Made by a program: the position numbers and the translations under genes. The notes under the pieces are model-generated. The model was not told the origin of the DNA and ran no database searches. It saw only the letters and a list, made by a program, of their open reading frames with translations. From Neorhizobium galegae (GTDB lineage Bacteria > Pseudomonadota > Alphaproteobacteria > Rhizobiales > Rhizobiaceae): DNA of 64,000 nt. This document shows positions 8,822 through 17,158 of the stretch, in pieces (the stretch's first letter is position 1; each line of letters begins with the position of its first letter). Location: positions 372,001-436,000 of the forward strand of contig NZ_JAGIPG010000003.1 in the NCBI RefSeq assembly GCF_017877055.1, read 5' to 3'.

Positions 8822-9646
8822 ATGGTAGCGCAATTGCCCGATCCCATCGTCATCGCGCGGCGAATAGGCGGTGTGCGGTTTCACACGTTCATCTCCTCGT
8901 TTACCGATGACAATATCGCCAACGCGACGCACATCATCGAAAGCGAGAACAAGCTTGTCCTCGTCGACGGACAGTTTCTCGTCCCCTACGCCCTGAAATT
9001 CCGGGAATATGCCGACAGCATCGGCAAGCCCATCGATCGGATCTATCTGTCGCACAGGCATCCCGATCACTGGTTCGGCCTTGCAGCCGCCTTCGACGAC
9101 ATTCCCATCTATGCACTCGCGGAGACCGTCGAATTTCTGAAGGAAGATGGCGAGGCCTCCAGGCAAGACCACTGGAAAATGGGCAACCTCGCACCGGATA
9201 CCGTCCCCATACCCAAGGAAGTGGTGTGCGCCGGCGAGGAAATCATCGACGGCGTGAGATACGTCTTCGATAAGGTCGTGGATACCGAGATAGATTTTCT
9301 TCTCGCCATAGCACTTCCCGATCTTGGCGTGTTCATCGCGCAGGATCTGATCTACAGCGGCACCCATCTCTATCTGACGCAAAGCATGAATCACTGGATA
9401 CAGGTTTTGCAGGGGATGCTGCTTAGCGACTACGACCTGTTTCTGGCCGGACATGGTGTCCCGGCCGACAGGAACGAAGTCGCAAGAAACATCGAATATC
9501 TGACCGTCGCCATGGACGCCGCCGGCCGGGGATTGGTGAACGAAGAGTTCAAGCGCTTCATGCTCGAACAGTATCCCGAACGAAAATGCCCGGCAATATT
9601 CGACATCTACATGCCGCGTCTCTTCGGCAACGTGCGTCAATTCTAG
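8822..9646 (+). CDS. Metallo-beta-lactamase-fold hydrolase
   Basis: The 274-residue protein has the MBL-fold signature SHRHPDHWFG (H-x-H-x-D-H). Further metal-ligand candidates are in IAQDLIYSGTH and LAGHGVP. It has no signal peptide, so it is probably cytoplasmic. The start ATG follows GAGAGGAAGG with suitable spacing. In this operon it could hydrolyse a lactone or thioester intermediate. Its closest subfamily could not be fixed from motifs alone. Confidence 0.75.
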   Translation: MVAQLPDPIVIARRIGGVRFHTFISSFTDDNIANATHIIESENKLVLVDGQFLVPYALKFREYADSIGKPIDRIYLSHRHPDHWFGLAAAFDDIPIYALAETVEFLKEDGEASRQDHWKMGNLAPDTVPIPKEVVCAGEEIIDGVRYVFDKVVDTEIDFLLAIALPDLGVFIAQDLIYSGTHLYLTQSMNHWIQVLQGMLLSDYDLFLAGHGVPADRNEVARNIEYLTVAMDAAGRGLVNEEFKRFMLEQYPERKCPAIFDIYMPRLFGNVRQF

Positions 9647-9679
9647 CCTTCATCTTTCGTACAAATGGGAGCACAGGCC

Positions 9680-11335
9680 ATGGGCGAAAAATACTCGGTT
9701 GGGCGGTATCTGGTCGACAGGCTTCACGAGTTGGGTCTGCGGCACCTGTTCTCCGTTGCTGGAGACTATTCGATCGAATGGGTGACCAGCTATGTCGAGA
9801 CGAGCGGCATCCAGGTCATAGAAGAGGTCAACGAACTGAACGCCGGTTATGCCGCCGACGGATATGCGCGGCTGAAAGGGATTGGAGCTCTCTGCGTCAC
9901 TTATTCCGCCGGTGCGCTTTGTGCGACCAATGCCATCGCCGGATCCTTTGTCGAACGAGTACCGGTCGTTCTCATCAACGGGGCGCCAAGCATCAAGAAA
10001 ACGCTCACCTTCGACCAGACCGGCTACAGCGCCCACCACTTCATCAGTGGACGCGAGACGGATCGGCAGGTCTTCGAGTATATCACGGCCGCCGCGGTGC
10101 GCATCGACAGCCCTCATCTCGCGCCCATGCTGATCGACTATGCTCTGACTCAGTGCATCACGCAGCGGCGTCCGGTTTATATCGAACTGCTCGAGGATAT
10201 GGTGGACCTGGAATGCCAGCCTCCTTCCGGCGCCTTGAGCGCTGCACCGGTCTTGTCCGACCCGGACAGCCTGGCTCAAACGATCGCGCAGATCGGCGAA
10301 AGATTGCAGCAGGCTTCCAATCCGCTGCTCTGGATCGGTGTCGAGGTCGACCGGCTCGGGCTTCAGGACACGGCGGAAAAGCTGATCCGGCAGCTGCAGA
10401 TCCCCTATGTTACCGAGTTGTTGAGCAAAGCGATCCTGTCGGAGGAGGATGCACAATTCGCCGGCGTGTTCGACGGGCAATCCTCATCGCCCTCAGTCCA
10501 GGAACTGATGAAAAACTCCGACTTCGTCTTGGCGCTCGGCGTCTGGCTGACAGACATCAACGATCTCGGCTGGCCCATAGATTTTGAAAAAACTGCATTT
10601 GTCTCTCTCGATACGTTCAAGTACGGCGCGGTGTTCAACGCCCAGATTTCACTGGCCGGTCTGCTCGATGGCTTGCTTGAGAAGAACTTGACGTGCGCGC
10701 ACCGGGATCTGCCGCAGGAAAACTACCCGGAGCCGGCCTTCGGCAATCTGACGGAGGAGATCAGCTATCAGGGTTTCTACGATTTCATTCGTTACTACAT
10801 CGACGGCAATACGATCGTCGGAAGCGACGCAAGCCTGAACTATTTCGGAAGCATGCTGCTCAAGATCGCCGCTCCCCAGGGCTTCATCGTCCAATCCTCC
10901 TATTCGGCGATAGGTTATATGGGGCCGGCTGCGACTGGTGTGTCGCTCGCCAAGGACGCGTCCCAGCGGGTGATGGTTTTTTCGGGAGACGGTGGCTTCC
11001 AGATGACCGCGCAATGTCTCTCCACGCAAACCCGATTCGGATTGAATCCGATCATCTTCGTCATCGACAACGGGGTCTACGGCGTCGAGCAGTGGCTCGC
11101 CGATGCATCGGTCTTTCGAACCGACACGCCGTTCCGCAACTCGTGCATCCTGCACCGCTGGAACTACAGGAAGCTCGCCGATGTCTTCGGGTGCCAAGGT
11201 TGGGAAGCGCATACATACGGCGAACTCAAGGACGCGATCCTCGGCGCGTTGGAAAACGTGAACAGTCCGTCAATCATACAGGTGGTCGTGCCCAGCCGGT
11301 CCATCCCCGATAATGCAATGTGGAAACAGAACTAG
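9680..11335 (+). CDS. Thiamine diphosphate-dependent decarboxylase (pyruvate/indolepyruvate type)
   Basis: The 551-residue protein has the three-domain layout of pyruvate and indolepyruvate decarboxylases. E52 in EEVNELNAGYAADGYAR is the cofactor-activating glutamate. A His pair at 119-120 (YSAHHFISG) matches the HH motif of non-oxidative 2-keto acid decarboxylases. GDGGFQMTAQ near residue 436, with IDNGVYGVEQ downstream, is the ThDP/Mg site. The ATG at 9680 follows GGGAG; an upstream ATG at 9665 is possible. It probably decarboxylates a 2-keto acid formed by the preceding enzymes. It is the last gene of the plus-strand block. Confidence 0.82.
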   Translation: MGEKYSVGRYLVDRLHELGLRHLFSVAGDYSIEWVTSYVETSGIQVIEEVNELNAGYAADGYARLKGIGALCVTYSAGALCATNAIAGSFVERVPVVLINGAPSIKKTLTFDQTGYSAHHFISGRETDRQVFEYITAAAVRIDSPHLAPMLIDYALTQCITQRRPVYIELLEDMVDLECQPPSGALSAAPVLSDPDSLAQTIAQIGERLQQASNPLLWIGVEVDRLGLQDTAEKLIRQLQIPYVTELLSKAILSEEDAQFAGVFDGQSSSPSVQELMKNSDFVLALGVWLTDINDLGWPIDFEKTAFVSLDTFKYGAVFNAQISLAGLLDGLLEKNLTCAHRDLPQENYPEPAFGNLTEEISYQGFYDFIRYYIDGNTIVGSDASLNYFGSMLLKIAAPQGFIVQSSYSAIGYMGPAATGVSLAKDASQRVMVFSGDGGFQMTAQCLSTQTRFGLNPIIFVIDNGVYGVEQWLADASVFRTDTPFRNSCILHRWNYRKLADVFGCQGWEAHTYGELKDAILGALENVNSPSIIQVVVPSRSIPDNAMWKQN

Positions 11336-11428
11336 GCGGTGAACGCATAAACGCCGGAAGGCACCCCAACGGTCAGTTGAGGCGTTCATGACCGCACATG
11401 ATCCGTCATGGTGAGATGACTTCGGAGG

Positions 11429-11471
11429 TGCGGCAGCCGTCATAGCTGCCGCATGATCTCATTTGTTTTTA
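11429..11471 (+). terminator. Rho-independent-like terminator between convergent genes
   Basis: TGCGGCAG (11429-11436) pairs with CTGCCGCA (11446-11453) over a 9-base loop. A T-rich stretch ending in GTTTTT follows on the plus strand. It sits between the decarboxylase gene and the convergent porin gene, so it most likely ends the plus-strand operon. A second weaker stem, TGAACGC with GCGTTCA, lies just upstream. Confidence 0.55.
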
Positions 11472-12389
11472 GAACCGGTAGCCTACGCCCAGCATGGCGA
11501 AAGGTTGAATATCGTCCTTGACGATCGGGCTGTCCTTGGCATCCCCGAGCAGGAAGCCGGCGCCGCCGGCGCCCGTGACGCTCCAGGTCTCGGTCATCAT
11601 GTAGGTGATGGAGCCCTTGAGATCGACGCGCTTGATCCCGGCCTTCGCTTCGTATTCCCCCAGGCCGGACTGAGCTGACTGGATCGAGGTCACCCCGAAA
11701 TATGACTCCATGTGCTTGTCGTCGGCCCAGGTGCCGGACACATCGGCTGAGAAGATGAACCGTTCGTACCGATGGGAAGCTTTCGCGCCAAAAGTGCCGG
11801 TCAATCCCTCGCTGCCGCCTATGGTCTTGTCCAACTTGGCGTAGACCCCGAACGGACCGATCTCATAACTGACGATCCCTCCGGCGACGCCCCCCATGTC
11901 GATGTCACCCAGACCACGCAGGTAATCCGAGTCGTCCTCCTTGCGGCCCATGTCAACGCCACCCGTCACGCCTATCCTGAAGCCGTTTGTTTCGAACAGA
12001 TCGACGGTGAGGCCGCCGGTATCCAGGTGCACACGCTCGCCGAACTGGGCGGAAATAAGCGGAAACGGCTGCACCTTGAACTCGTCGGATCCTTCGTATT
12101 CGGGCAGATAGATTGCTCCGAGGCCGATCGTCACCTTCCAGTCATGCAGTTTGCCGCGAATGCCGCCATAGCGTACGGTATCGAACTGCTCGGGAGGGGC
12201 AATCGCTGCATCGGCTGCGTCAAGGTCGGCCGCGAGTGACTCGGTCGGAATTAATGCCGAGGCTGCGGCCAATGCCGCGATCGAGGCCCTTATCGGCCAC
12301 TTTCGTAGTATGATGTTGGAAGCCCCAACTCCGCTGAAGACCGTATTGCGATGCCGGTCTTCCGGATGATGTTGATCATGCTGGCTCAC
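11469..12389 (-). CDS. MipA/OmpV family outer-membrane protein
   Basis: This 306-residue protein has a hydrophobic segment (ASIAALAAASALI) ending in ESLAAD, a likely signal-peptide cleavage region, then a beta-barrel-like sequence. YLPEYEGSDEFKVQPFPLIS is typical of the MipA/OmpV family, and the protein ends in an aromatic residue (VGYRF). No ATG is available; a GTG at 12389 has AGGAG 8 bases upstream, and a TTG at 12392 is the alternative. About 27 residues precede the hydrophobic core, unusually long for a signal peptide. The shared element at 12460 suggests control by the nearby two-component system. Confidence 0.8.
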   Translation of the reverse strand: MSQHDQHHPEDRHRNTVFSGVGASNIILRKWPIRASIAALAAASALIPTESLAADLDAADAAIAPPEQFDTVRYGGIRGKLHDWKVTIGLGAIYLPEYEGSDEFKVQPFPLISAQFGERVHLDTGGLTVDLFETNGFRIGVTGGVDMGRKEDDSDYLRGLGDIDMGGVAGGIVSYEIGPFGVYAKLDKTIGGSEGLTGTFGAKASHRYERFIFSADVSGTWADDKHMESYFGVTSIQSAQSGLGEYEAKAGIKRVDLKGSITYMMTETWSVTGAGGAGFLLGDAKDSPIVKDDIQPFAMLGVGYRF

Positions 12390-12459
12390 CAAAATAACTC
12401 CTGATTATAAAAGCTAAGGAAACCGGGATATGGTTTCTGAGAGAAATTGCGGTTGGAGA

Positions 12460-12475
12460 ATTGCCGCAACATTAC
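12460..12475 (+). promoter_or_regulatory. 16-bp direct-repeat element, copy A (candidate response-regulator site)
   Basis: ATTGCCGCAACATTAC consists of the half-sites ATTGC and ATTAC, 11 bp apart start to start, as expected for OmpR-family regulators. It lies about 70 bp upstream of the porin start codon. Near-identical copies are at 13656, 15858 and 15895. Confidence 0.6.
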
Positions 12476-12561
12476 AGGCCCCGATGAAAATCGGCCGGCG
12501 ATGTGGGTGCGGCCGGACGAAGGGATGGCGGGGAATCCTGCTGCCAATGCCGGCAAGCAGC

Positions 12562-12611
12562 GGACGGGCGGAACAAGACCTTGGGGGTGCCGGCCATTGC
12601 TCCGCCCGTCC
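12562..12611. repeat. Perfect 11-bp inverted repeat
   Basis: GGACGGGCGGA at 12562-12572 pairs with TCCGCCCGTCC at 12601-12611 over a 28-base loop. It lies downstream of the DUF3313 gene on the minus strand. No T-run follows, so terminator activity is uncertain. Confidence 0.5.
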
Positions 12612-12718
12612 ATGCCGCCTTACGGAGTCGGCTGGTCGCTGGAGGGTCCGACCGCCGTTCCTCCGTAAAAAGCGCAACGGCTTCGGTAACGCCTGTGCCG
12701 GCCTGCGGCTGGGGAGCG

Positions 12719-13552
12719 TCAGTGTGTCATGAGCGGTTTGGGCTTCTTGTCGGTCCATTCCGGCGGCGCGCCGTATTTGGCCGCGACGACGCCGACCAAT
12801 CCAGGCGCTCGGCCGAATGCGTCACACGCGGAGTATTTCGGTTTACCGCCGAGCCAGGATTGCATCCGCTGCCTCGAAGGAAGGGAGAGGCTCAGTCCTT
12901 TCGGCTCTTTGCCGGAAATCAGCATTCGGGAAAAGTCGCTCGCAAACTTCGAAGCAAGGCCATAAGCGTCTCCGACCTCCGAAACGCGGGGGTTGTTCTG
13001 GATCGAGTTTGCGCCGCGGGCCCATACCATCGCCGCGCTCTGGGCGCCGCCTCCGTCGACGGCCTCCGCTTCGATGGCCAATCCTCCGAGGCCGAAGGGC
13101 AAACGCGGCACGCTGACGGGCAGGACAAAGCCGGTGCCGACGGTTACCGCGGTCGCCACCCCCGCCATCGCCTTGTTCGTCGGGACAATGTCGGTGACGA
13201 CCGATCGGATGGTCAGATCCGCCGGTTGGCCGGTCGAGACCATCTGGTACTTGTCGCTGAGCGCGACGCAGAGCGCCCGGTCGAGTGCGTTCGACACCAG
13301 CGAGCGGTCGGCTTCCGATTTGATCCGGGATGCGGCGCTGAAGGAGTATGCTGTCGGCACGATGCTGACGGTTTTCACCGTGGCCAGATGCCGCCCGTCA
13401 ACGTAGAGGCGCCTCTTGCCGAACGTTCCTTTCGGCACGCCAAGGTTGCTGTAGGAGGTCAGGGTACCTCCTTCCTTCAGGGGCACCGATGTACATCCGG
13501 TTACCGCCAGGGTCAGAGGCACGGCGAAACATAAAGATCTGAAAGCAAACAT
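12719..13552 (-). CDS. DUF3313-like lipoprotein
   Basis: The 277-residue protein begins with a lipoprotein signal: a hydrophobic stretch and the lipobox VTGC, giving Cys as the first mature residue. The body, with TVSIVPTAYSFSA, ALSDKYQMVSTGQPADLTIR and VRLPFGLGGLAIEAEAVD-like segments, resembles the DUF3313 family of envelope lipoproteins of unknown function. The internal ATG at 13552 is chosen because the frame upstream of it does not look like protein. The shared 16-bp element lies about 104 bp upstream. It is probably co-regulated with the porin and the RND pump. Confidence 0.7.
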   Translation of the reverse strand: MFAFRSLCFAVPLTLAVTGCTSVPLKEGGTLTSYSNLGVPKGTFGKRRLYVDGRHLATVKTVSIVPTAYSFSAASRIKSEADRSLVSNALDRALCVALSDKYQMVSTGQPADLTIRSVVTDIVPTNKAMAGVATAVTVGTGFVLPVSVPRLPFGLGGLAIEAEAVDGGGAQSAAMVWARGANSIQNNPRVSEVGDAYGLASKFASDFSRMLISGKEPKGLSLSLPSRQRMQSWLGGKPKYSACDAFGRAPGLVGVVAAKYGAPPEWTDKKPKPLMTH

Positions 13553-13655
13553 GGGTGGAGCCCCTACAATCCGGAGAAATGATTCAATGAATGGATTCTG
13601 CGCACGCCTTCTGCCTCCTTCACGGATGTTCCGGGGATGACAGTGCGGAGCAAGG

Positions 13656-13671
13656 ATTGCCGCAGCATTAC
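13656..13671 (+). promoter_or_regulatory. 16-bp direct-repeat element, copy B
   Basis: ATTGCCGCAGCATTAC differs from copy A at one base and has the same 11-bp half-site spacing. It lies upstream of the DUF3313 lipoprotein gene, which starts at 13552 on the minus strand. Confidence 0.6.
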
Positions 13672-13807
13672 AGATCGCTGGGCAATGGTGGTATCGCCGA
13701 CAGGAACCATCGATCTGCCGGATAGGAGGTGTCACCCGGCGAGGCGACGAGTGAGGCGCCATCCGTAGGAAACAGCCTATAGTCAAAAATTGCGGATGGG
13801 TCGCTTA

Positions 13808-15148
13808 TCATAGCTCGATCGCGACCTGCGTTCCGGTCGAACCGCATTTGAGGCTGACTTGACCCCGGTGGTTTGCGACGATCTGTTTCACCAGGCTCAA
13901 ACCGAGGCCTGCTCCTCTGCTTTGGGGGGTGACGCGATAAAAGGGTTCGAAAACCAGCTCCTGATGTTCGGCCGGTATGCCGGGCCCTTCATCGGCCACA
14001 TCGATCCGCCCGCCGGCCGAGACCGAGATGGTGATCATTCCCCGATTGCCGCCGTGGTCGATCGCGTTGCGCACCAGATTGCTGATCGCTCTCGGTAAAG
14101 CGGAGGGGCTGCCGTGACGTTCGAGCCTTTCCACCTCGCTTTGAAAAGAGATCTGATAGCCGGCGGCGATCGCCTGGGGGGCGAGGTCGGCAACCACCGT
14201 TCGTGCGATCTCGATGAGATCGACCGTTTCCTGGAGATCCGTCGCCTGGTCGTTGCGCTCAAAATCGAGGAGCTGTTCGGCCGTCTCGGCCAAACGCGCA
14301 ACGTCGTTCAACAATCGCCTGCGTTCCTGGCCCTCGGGCATTCCATCGATCCGCGTCTGCATGATGGCGATCGGCGTCCGAAGCTCATGCGCCGCGTCGA
14401 TCAGGAAGCGCTGGCGTTTCCTGAACTCATTCTCCAGCCGTTCAAGCGTTCCGTTGAATGCGATCACCAGCGGCGCGACTTCCTTTGGAATACCCTCTAC
14501 CGGCAGGCGTGCTCCATGCTGACGGGGTTCGATCTGCGATGCTTTGTCAGCGACATCGCTCACCCTTGCGAGCGCGTGACCGACGATGTGCGGAACAGTA
14601 AGGAAGAGCGCTGGCAGAGCGACGGCAAGCAGAGAGACATAGATCGGATAGGCCCTGGTCAAAAGAGTGAAGGCTGGCCAACCTTTGCCAGCCACACCAC
14701 CAAAAAGAATCCGTACCTCGCCGACCGCTGTTTCGGCATTATCGATCGTCGCGACCTCTTTTGTCGCAGCCGAGTTCCGTATGTCTGCGTCGTTGAACAG
14801 ATGGACCAGATGCGCGAGATCCGCATAGGGTGGGGGGATGGTGCCATAGGCCACGGACGCACCATCTATCGTGGCCACCACATACCAAAGCGCACTGTTC
14901 TGCTCCTTGAGCGCCTTTAGCTCCAGCGTTTCTCGCAACTCCAAACGTCCTTGGCTGTCGCGCGACGTGGCCGCAGCTATCGCTGAACCGACCTCCTCTT
15001 CCATGGCGATGTTAGGCGACATGATCGTAGCTGCCCAGACGCAAAGCCCGATGATCACCGCGGCAACCACGGCGACGATAACAAGGCTGAGCTGCCAGCT
15101 GAGTTTCCACCAAAGGGACGGATTCGACCTGTTCGAGAGGCGCATCAT
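13808..15148 (-). CDS. Membrane sensor histidine kinase
   Basis: The 446-residue protein has a transmembrane segment near residues 18-40, a periplasmic region of about 125 residues and a second membrane segment near 167-190. A HAMP-like linker leads to the dimerisation helix with H254 in DAAHELRTPI. The ATPase domain shows N-box NLVRNAIDHGG, DEGPGIP and GAGLGLSLVKQIV. The gene overlaps the response-regulator gene by four bases, so the pair forms one operon. The signal is unknown; nearby targets suggest envelope stress or a toxic compound exported by the RND pump. Confidence 0.88.
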   Translation of the reverse strand: MMRLSNRSNPSLWWKLSWQLSLVIVAVVAAVIIGLCVWAATIMSPNIAMEEEVGSAIAAATSRDSQGRLELRETLELKALKEQNSALWYVVATIDGASVAYGTIPPPYADLAHLVHLFNDADIRNSAATKEVATIDNAETAVGEVRILFGGVAGKGWPAFTLLTRAYPIYVSLLAVALPALFLTVPHIVGHALARVSDVADKASQIEPRQHGARLPVEGIPKEVAPLVIAFNGTLERLENEFRKRQRFLIDAAHELRTPIAIMQTRIDGMPEGQERRRLLNDVARLAETAEQLLDFERNDQATDLQETVDLIEIARTVVADLAPQAIAAGYQISFQSEVERLERHGSPSALPRAISNLVRNAIDHGGNRGMITISVSAGGRIDVADEGPGIPAEHQELVFEPFYRVTPQSRGAGLGLSLVKQIVANHRGQVSLKCGSTGTQVAIEL

Positions 15149-15816
15149 TCTTCCTTCAGGAGATATCCAACGCCTCGGATATTGTGAACCGCGACGCCGG
15201 CGCCGGCATCCAGCAGTCGTTTGCGCAGTCTTGAAATATGCGCATCGAGCGCGTTCGACTGGATTTCTTCTTCATAATTGTAGACTGCCGCCTCAAGGGT
15301 CGATCGAAGGACGGTTTTGTCCTTCCGCTTGGCAAGCGCCGCCAGAACGAGAAGTTCGCGCCTGGGCAGGTCGAGCGGGGTCGCTTCGACGGTCACGCTC
15401 AAATGCAGGGGATCGATCACCATCCGGCCGACCGTGATTTGCAGTTCCGTCAGAGTTGGCGGCCGTCGCAGAACCGCCCTCAATCGCGCCATCAACTCGT
15501 CCACAAGAAACGGCTTGCCCAGATAATCGTCCGCCCCGACATCAAGCCCTTCGACACGCTCCAATGGCTCGTTGCGCGCCGTCAGCACGATGATCGGCGT
15601 GTCAGTGCCCGCCCGCCTCAGCATCGGAATGAAGGTCAGCCCTTCCCCATCGGGCAGACGCCGATCCAGCAGGATCGCATCGTAGGTGTTCTGGCGCGTC
15701 AATTCGAAAGCGTCGGCTAGGTGCATGGTGTGATCGGTGACTATGCCATGCTTGCTCAGCGCCGCCGACAGCGCGTTCGCAAGTTCTCTCTCGTCCTCAA
15801 TCAATAAGAGTCTCAT
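15145..15816 (-). CDS. OmpR-family response regulator
   Basis: The 223-residue protein has a receiver domain with phospho-acceptor D51 (ILLDRRLPDGEG) and the conserved Lys in DYLGKPF. A winged-helix DNA-binding domain follows, with SNALDAHISRLRKRL and IRGVGYLL. The ATG at 15816 is the natural start (MRLLLIEDE); the frame extends further upstream without family resemblance. It is divergent from the RND operon, and two copies of the 16-bp element lie between them, suggesting it regulates both itself and the pump. Confidence 0.9.
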   Translation of the reverse strand: MRLLLIEDERELANALSAALSKHGIVTDHTMHLADAFELTRQNTYDAILLDRRLPDGEGLTFIPMLRRAGTDTPIIVLTARNEPLERVEGLDVGADDYLGKPFLVDELMARLRAVLRRPPTLTELQITVGRMVIDPLHLSVTVEATPLDLPRRELLVLAALAKRKDKTVLRSTLEAAVYNYEEEIQSNALDAHISRLRKRLLDAGAGVAVHNIRGVGYLLKEE

Positions 15817-15857
15817 CGTCCCTTCGCTCTCTTGCCCCATCCCTCTCTGCCGCGAAG

Positions 15858-15873
15858 ATTACGGCAGCATTAC
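15858..15873 (+). promoter_or_regulatory. 16-bp direct-repeat element, copy C
   Basis: ATTACGGCAGCATTAC is a near-perfect direct repeat of ATTAC spaced by 11 bp. It lies 42 bp from the start codon of the response-regulator gene, in the divergent promoter region. Confidence 0.65.
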
Positions 15874-15894
15874 GGGGGACAAAAGAACCGTCAG

Positions 15895-15910
15895 GTAATG
15901 CTGCTGCAAT
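15895..15910 (-). promoter_or_regulatory. 16-bp direct-repeat element, copy D (opposite orientation)
   Basis: Read on the minus strand this is ATTGCAGCAGCATTAC, the same element inverted relative to copy C. It lies about 90 bp upstream of the adaptor start at 16000 and fits control of the plus-strand RND operon. Confidence 0.65.
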
Positions 15911-15999
15911 TGTCGAAGCCTAGCAACCGGAGCCATCCAGTCGCGAAACGCGAGGCGGCACCCGCAGGTGGCCGTGCATTAGATCCAAGGAATGTCGCT

Positions 16000-17157
16000 A
16001 TGGCTTTGAAATGGACGATGAGATTGACCAAGGCGGGGATGCTCCTGGGAGGCATCTACCTCGCTGTCGTGTTTATCGATCCCGCACGCGGTACGGTCGA
16101 TGCGAATGAGCGGGTGAAAGAGGTCGTCGCGGCGGTCGCGGCAAACCAGCTCGATAAACCGCTGGAACTGGCCCCCTCGGAGGTCGCTGACATCCGGCCC
16201 ACGTCAATGGTGGAGCGGTTGCGCGTCAGTGGGGACCTCGAGCCGATCAATCGTGCAGTCCTGCACGCCAAGGATGGAGGTAAAATCATAGAGGTTCGCG
16301 CCGTCGCGGGACAGGCGGTCAAAGCGGGGGATGTGCTGGTACGTTTCGAGACGGGCGATCTCCACTCAATCCTCAAGCAGCGTGAAGGGGATCGCGATGT
16401 AGCAGCGGCGGAGATGCTGCTTGCCATGCAGTCGCTCAACAGGATCGAACAACTCGCGGATAAGAACATCGCGAGCCAGGAGCAGCTCGACAAGGCGCGA
16501 AGCGAGGTTGCCGCCGCGACGGCCAGACTGAAGAGCCTTTCAGCCCAAGCGGACATCGCGCGCACCGCTTTGTGGGATGCCGAAGTTCTGGCGCCGTTCG
16601 ACGGAGTGATCTCAAATCGGGCGATCAATAAGGGCTCTCGCGTCGGCGCTGGCGCAGAACTTTTCACGATCGTCGATATGAACATTCTGGAAGCAAAAAT
16701 TCTGGTCTCCACGCGGGATGTAAACCGCATTGCCGTGGGTCAACGGGCAGAACTGCACATCGACGGGGTTGACGGGCAAACCGTCGCCGGACACGTGGAG
16801 CGCATCAGTCCCGTCGCCGATCACGGTACGCGCTTCATTCCGGTCTATGTCCGGCTCTCCAACGGTGGCGCTCGGCTGCGTGGTGGAATGTTCGCGACCG
16901 GCTCGATCCTGATCCGGCAAAATGAAGACGCGATTGTGATACCAGCTATCTCGCTGCGCAGGGACGAGACAGGAGACTATGTCCTCAAGCTGAAAAAAGG
17001 GCGCCTCGTTCGCCAGCCGGTGACTGTCGGATCGGGATGGGGCGGAAAGGACAGTCTCGAGATTTCCGAAGGCCTGGCTTACGGCGACACGATCGTGACC
17101 GTGCCGCTGCCTGAGCTGCGACCGGACGTCACCGTCACGATCTCGAAGGCCGGCTGA
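16000..17157 (+). CDS. RND efflux periplasmic adaptor (HlyD/AcrA family)
   Basis: The 385-residue membrane-fusion protein has an N-terminal membrane anchor (GMLLGGIYLAVVF), a lipoyl half-motif near AGQAVKAGDVLVRFE, a coiled-coil hairpin, then APFDGVISNRAINKGSRVG and the beta-barrel domain. It links an inner-membrane RND pump to an outer-membrane channel. The ATG at 16000 is chosen because AAGGA lies about 8 bases upstream; the frame is open further upstream, but the extra residues lack family character and overlap operator copies. The stop is one base before the pump start, so translation is probably coupled. Confidence 0.88.
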   Translation: MALKWTMRLTKAGMLLGGIYLAVVFIDPARGTVDANERVKEVVAAVAANQLDKPLELAPSEVADIRPTSMVERLRVSGDLEPINRAVLHAKDGGKIIEVRAVAGQAVKAGDVLVRFETGDLHSILKQREGDRDVAAAEMLLAMQSLNRIEQLADKNIASQEQLDKARSEVAAATARLKSLSAQADIARTALWDAEVLAPFDGVISNRAINKGSRVGAGAELFTIVDMNILEAKILVSTRDVNRIAVGQRAELHIDGVDGQTVAGHVERISPVADHGTRFIPVYVRLSNGGARLRGGMFATGSILIRQNEDAIVIPAISLRRDETGDYVLKLKKGRLVRQPVTVGSGWGGKDSLEISEGLAYGDTIVTVPLPELRPDVTVTISKAG

Positions 17158-17158
17158 C

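Larger units (their letters stand above)
12390..12718. other. Intergenic region upstream of the porin gene
   Basis: About 330 bases separate the lipoprotein stop from the porin start. It contains the 16-bp element at 12460-12475 and an 11-bp perfect inverted repeat (12562-12611). No credible coding frame was recognised. Confidence 0.6.
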
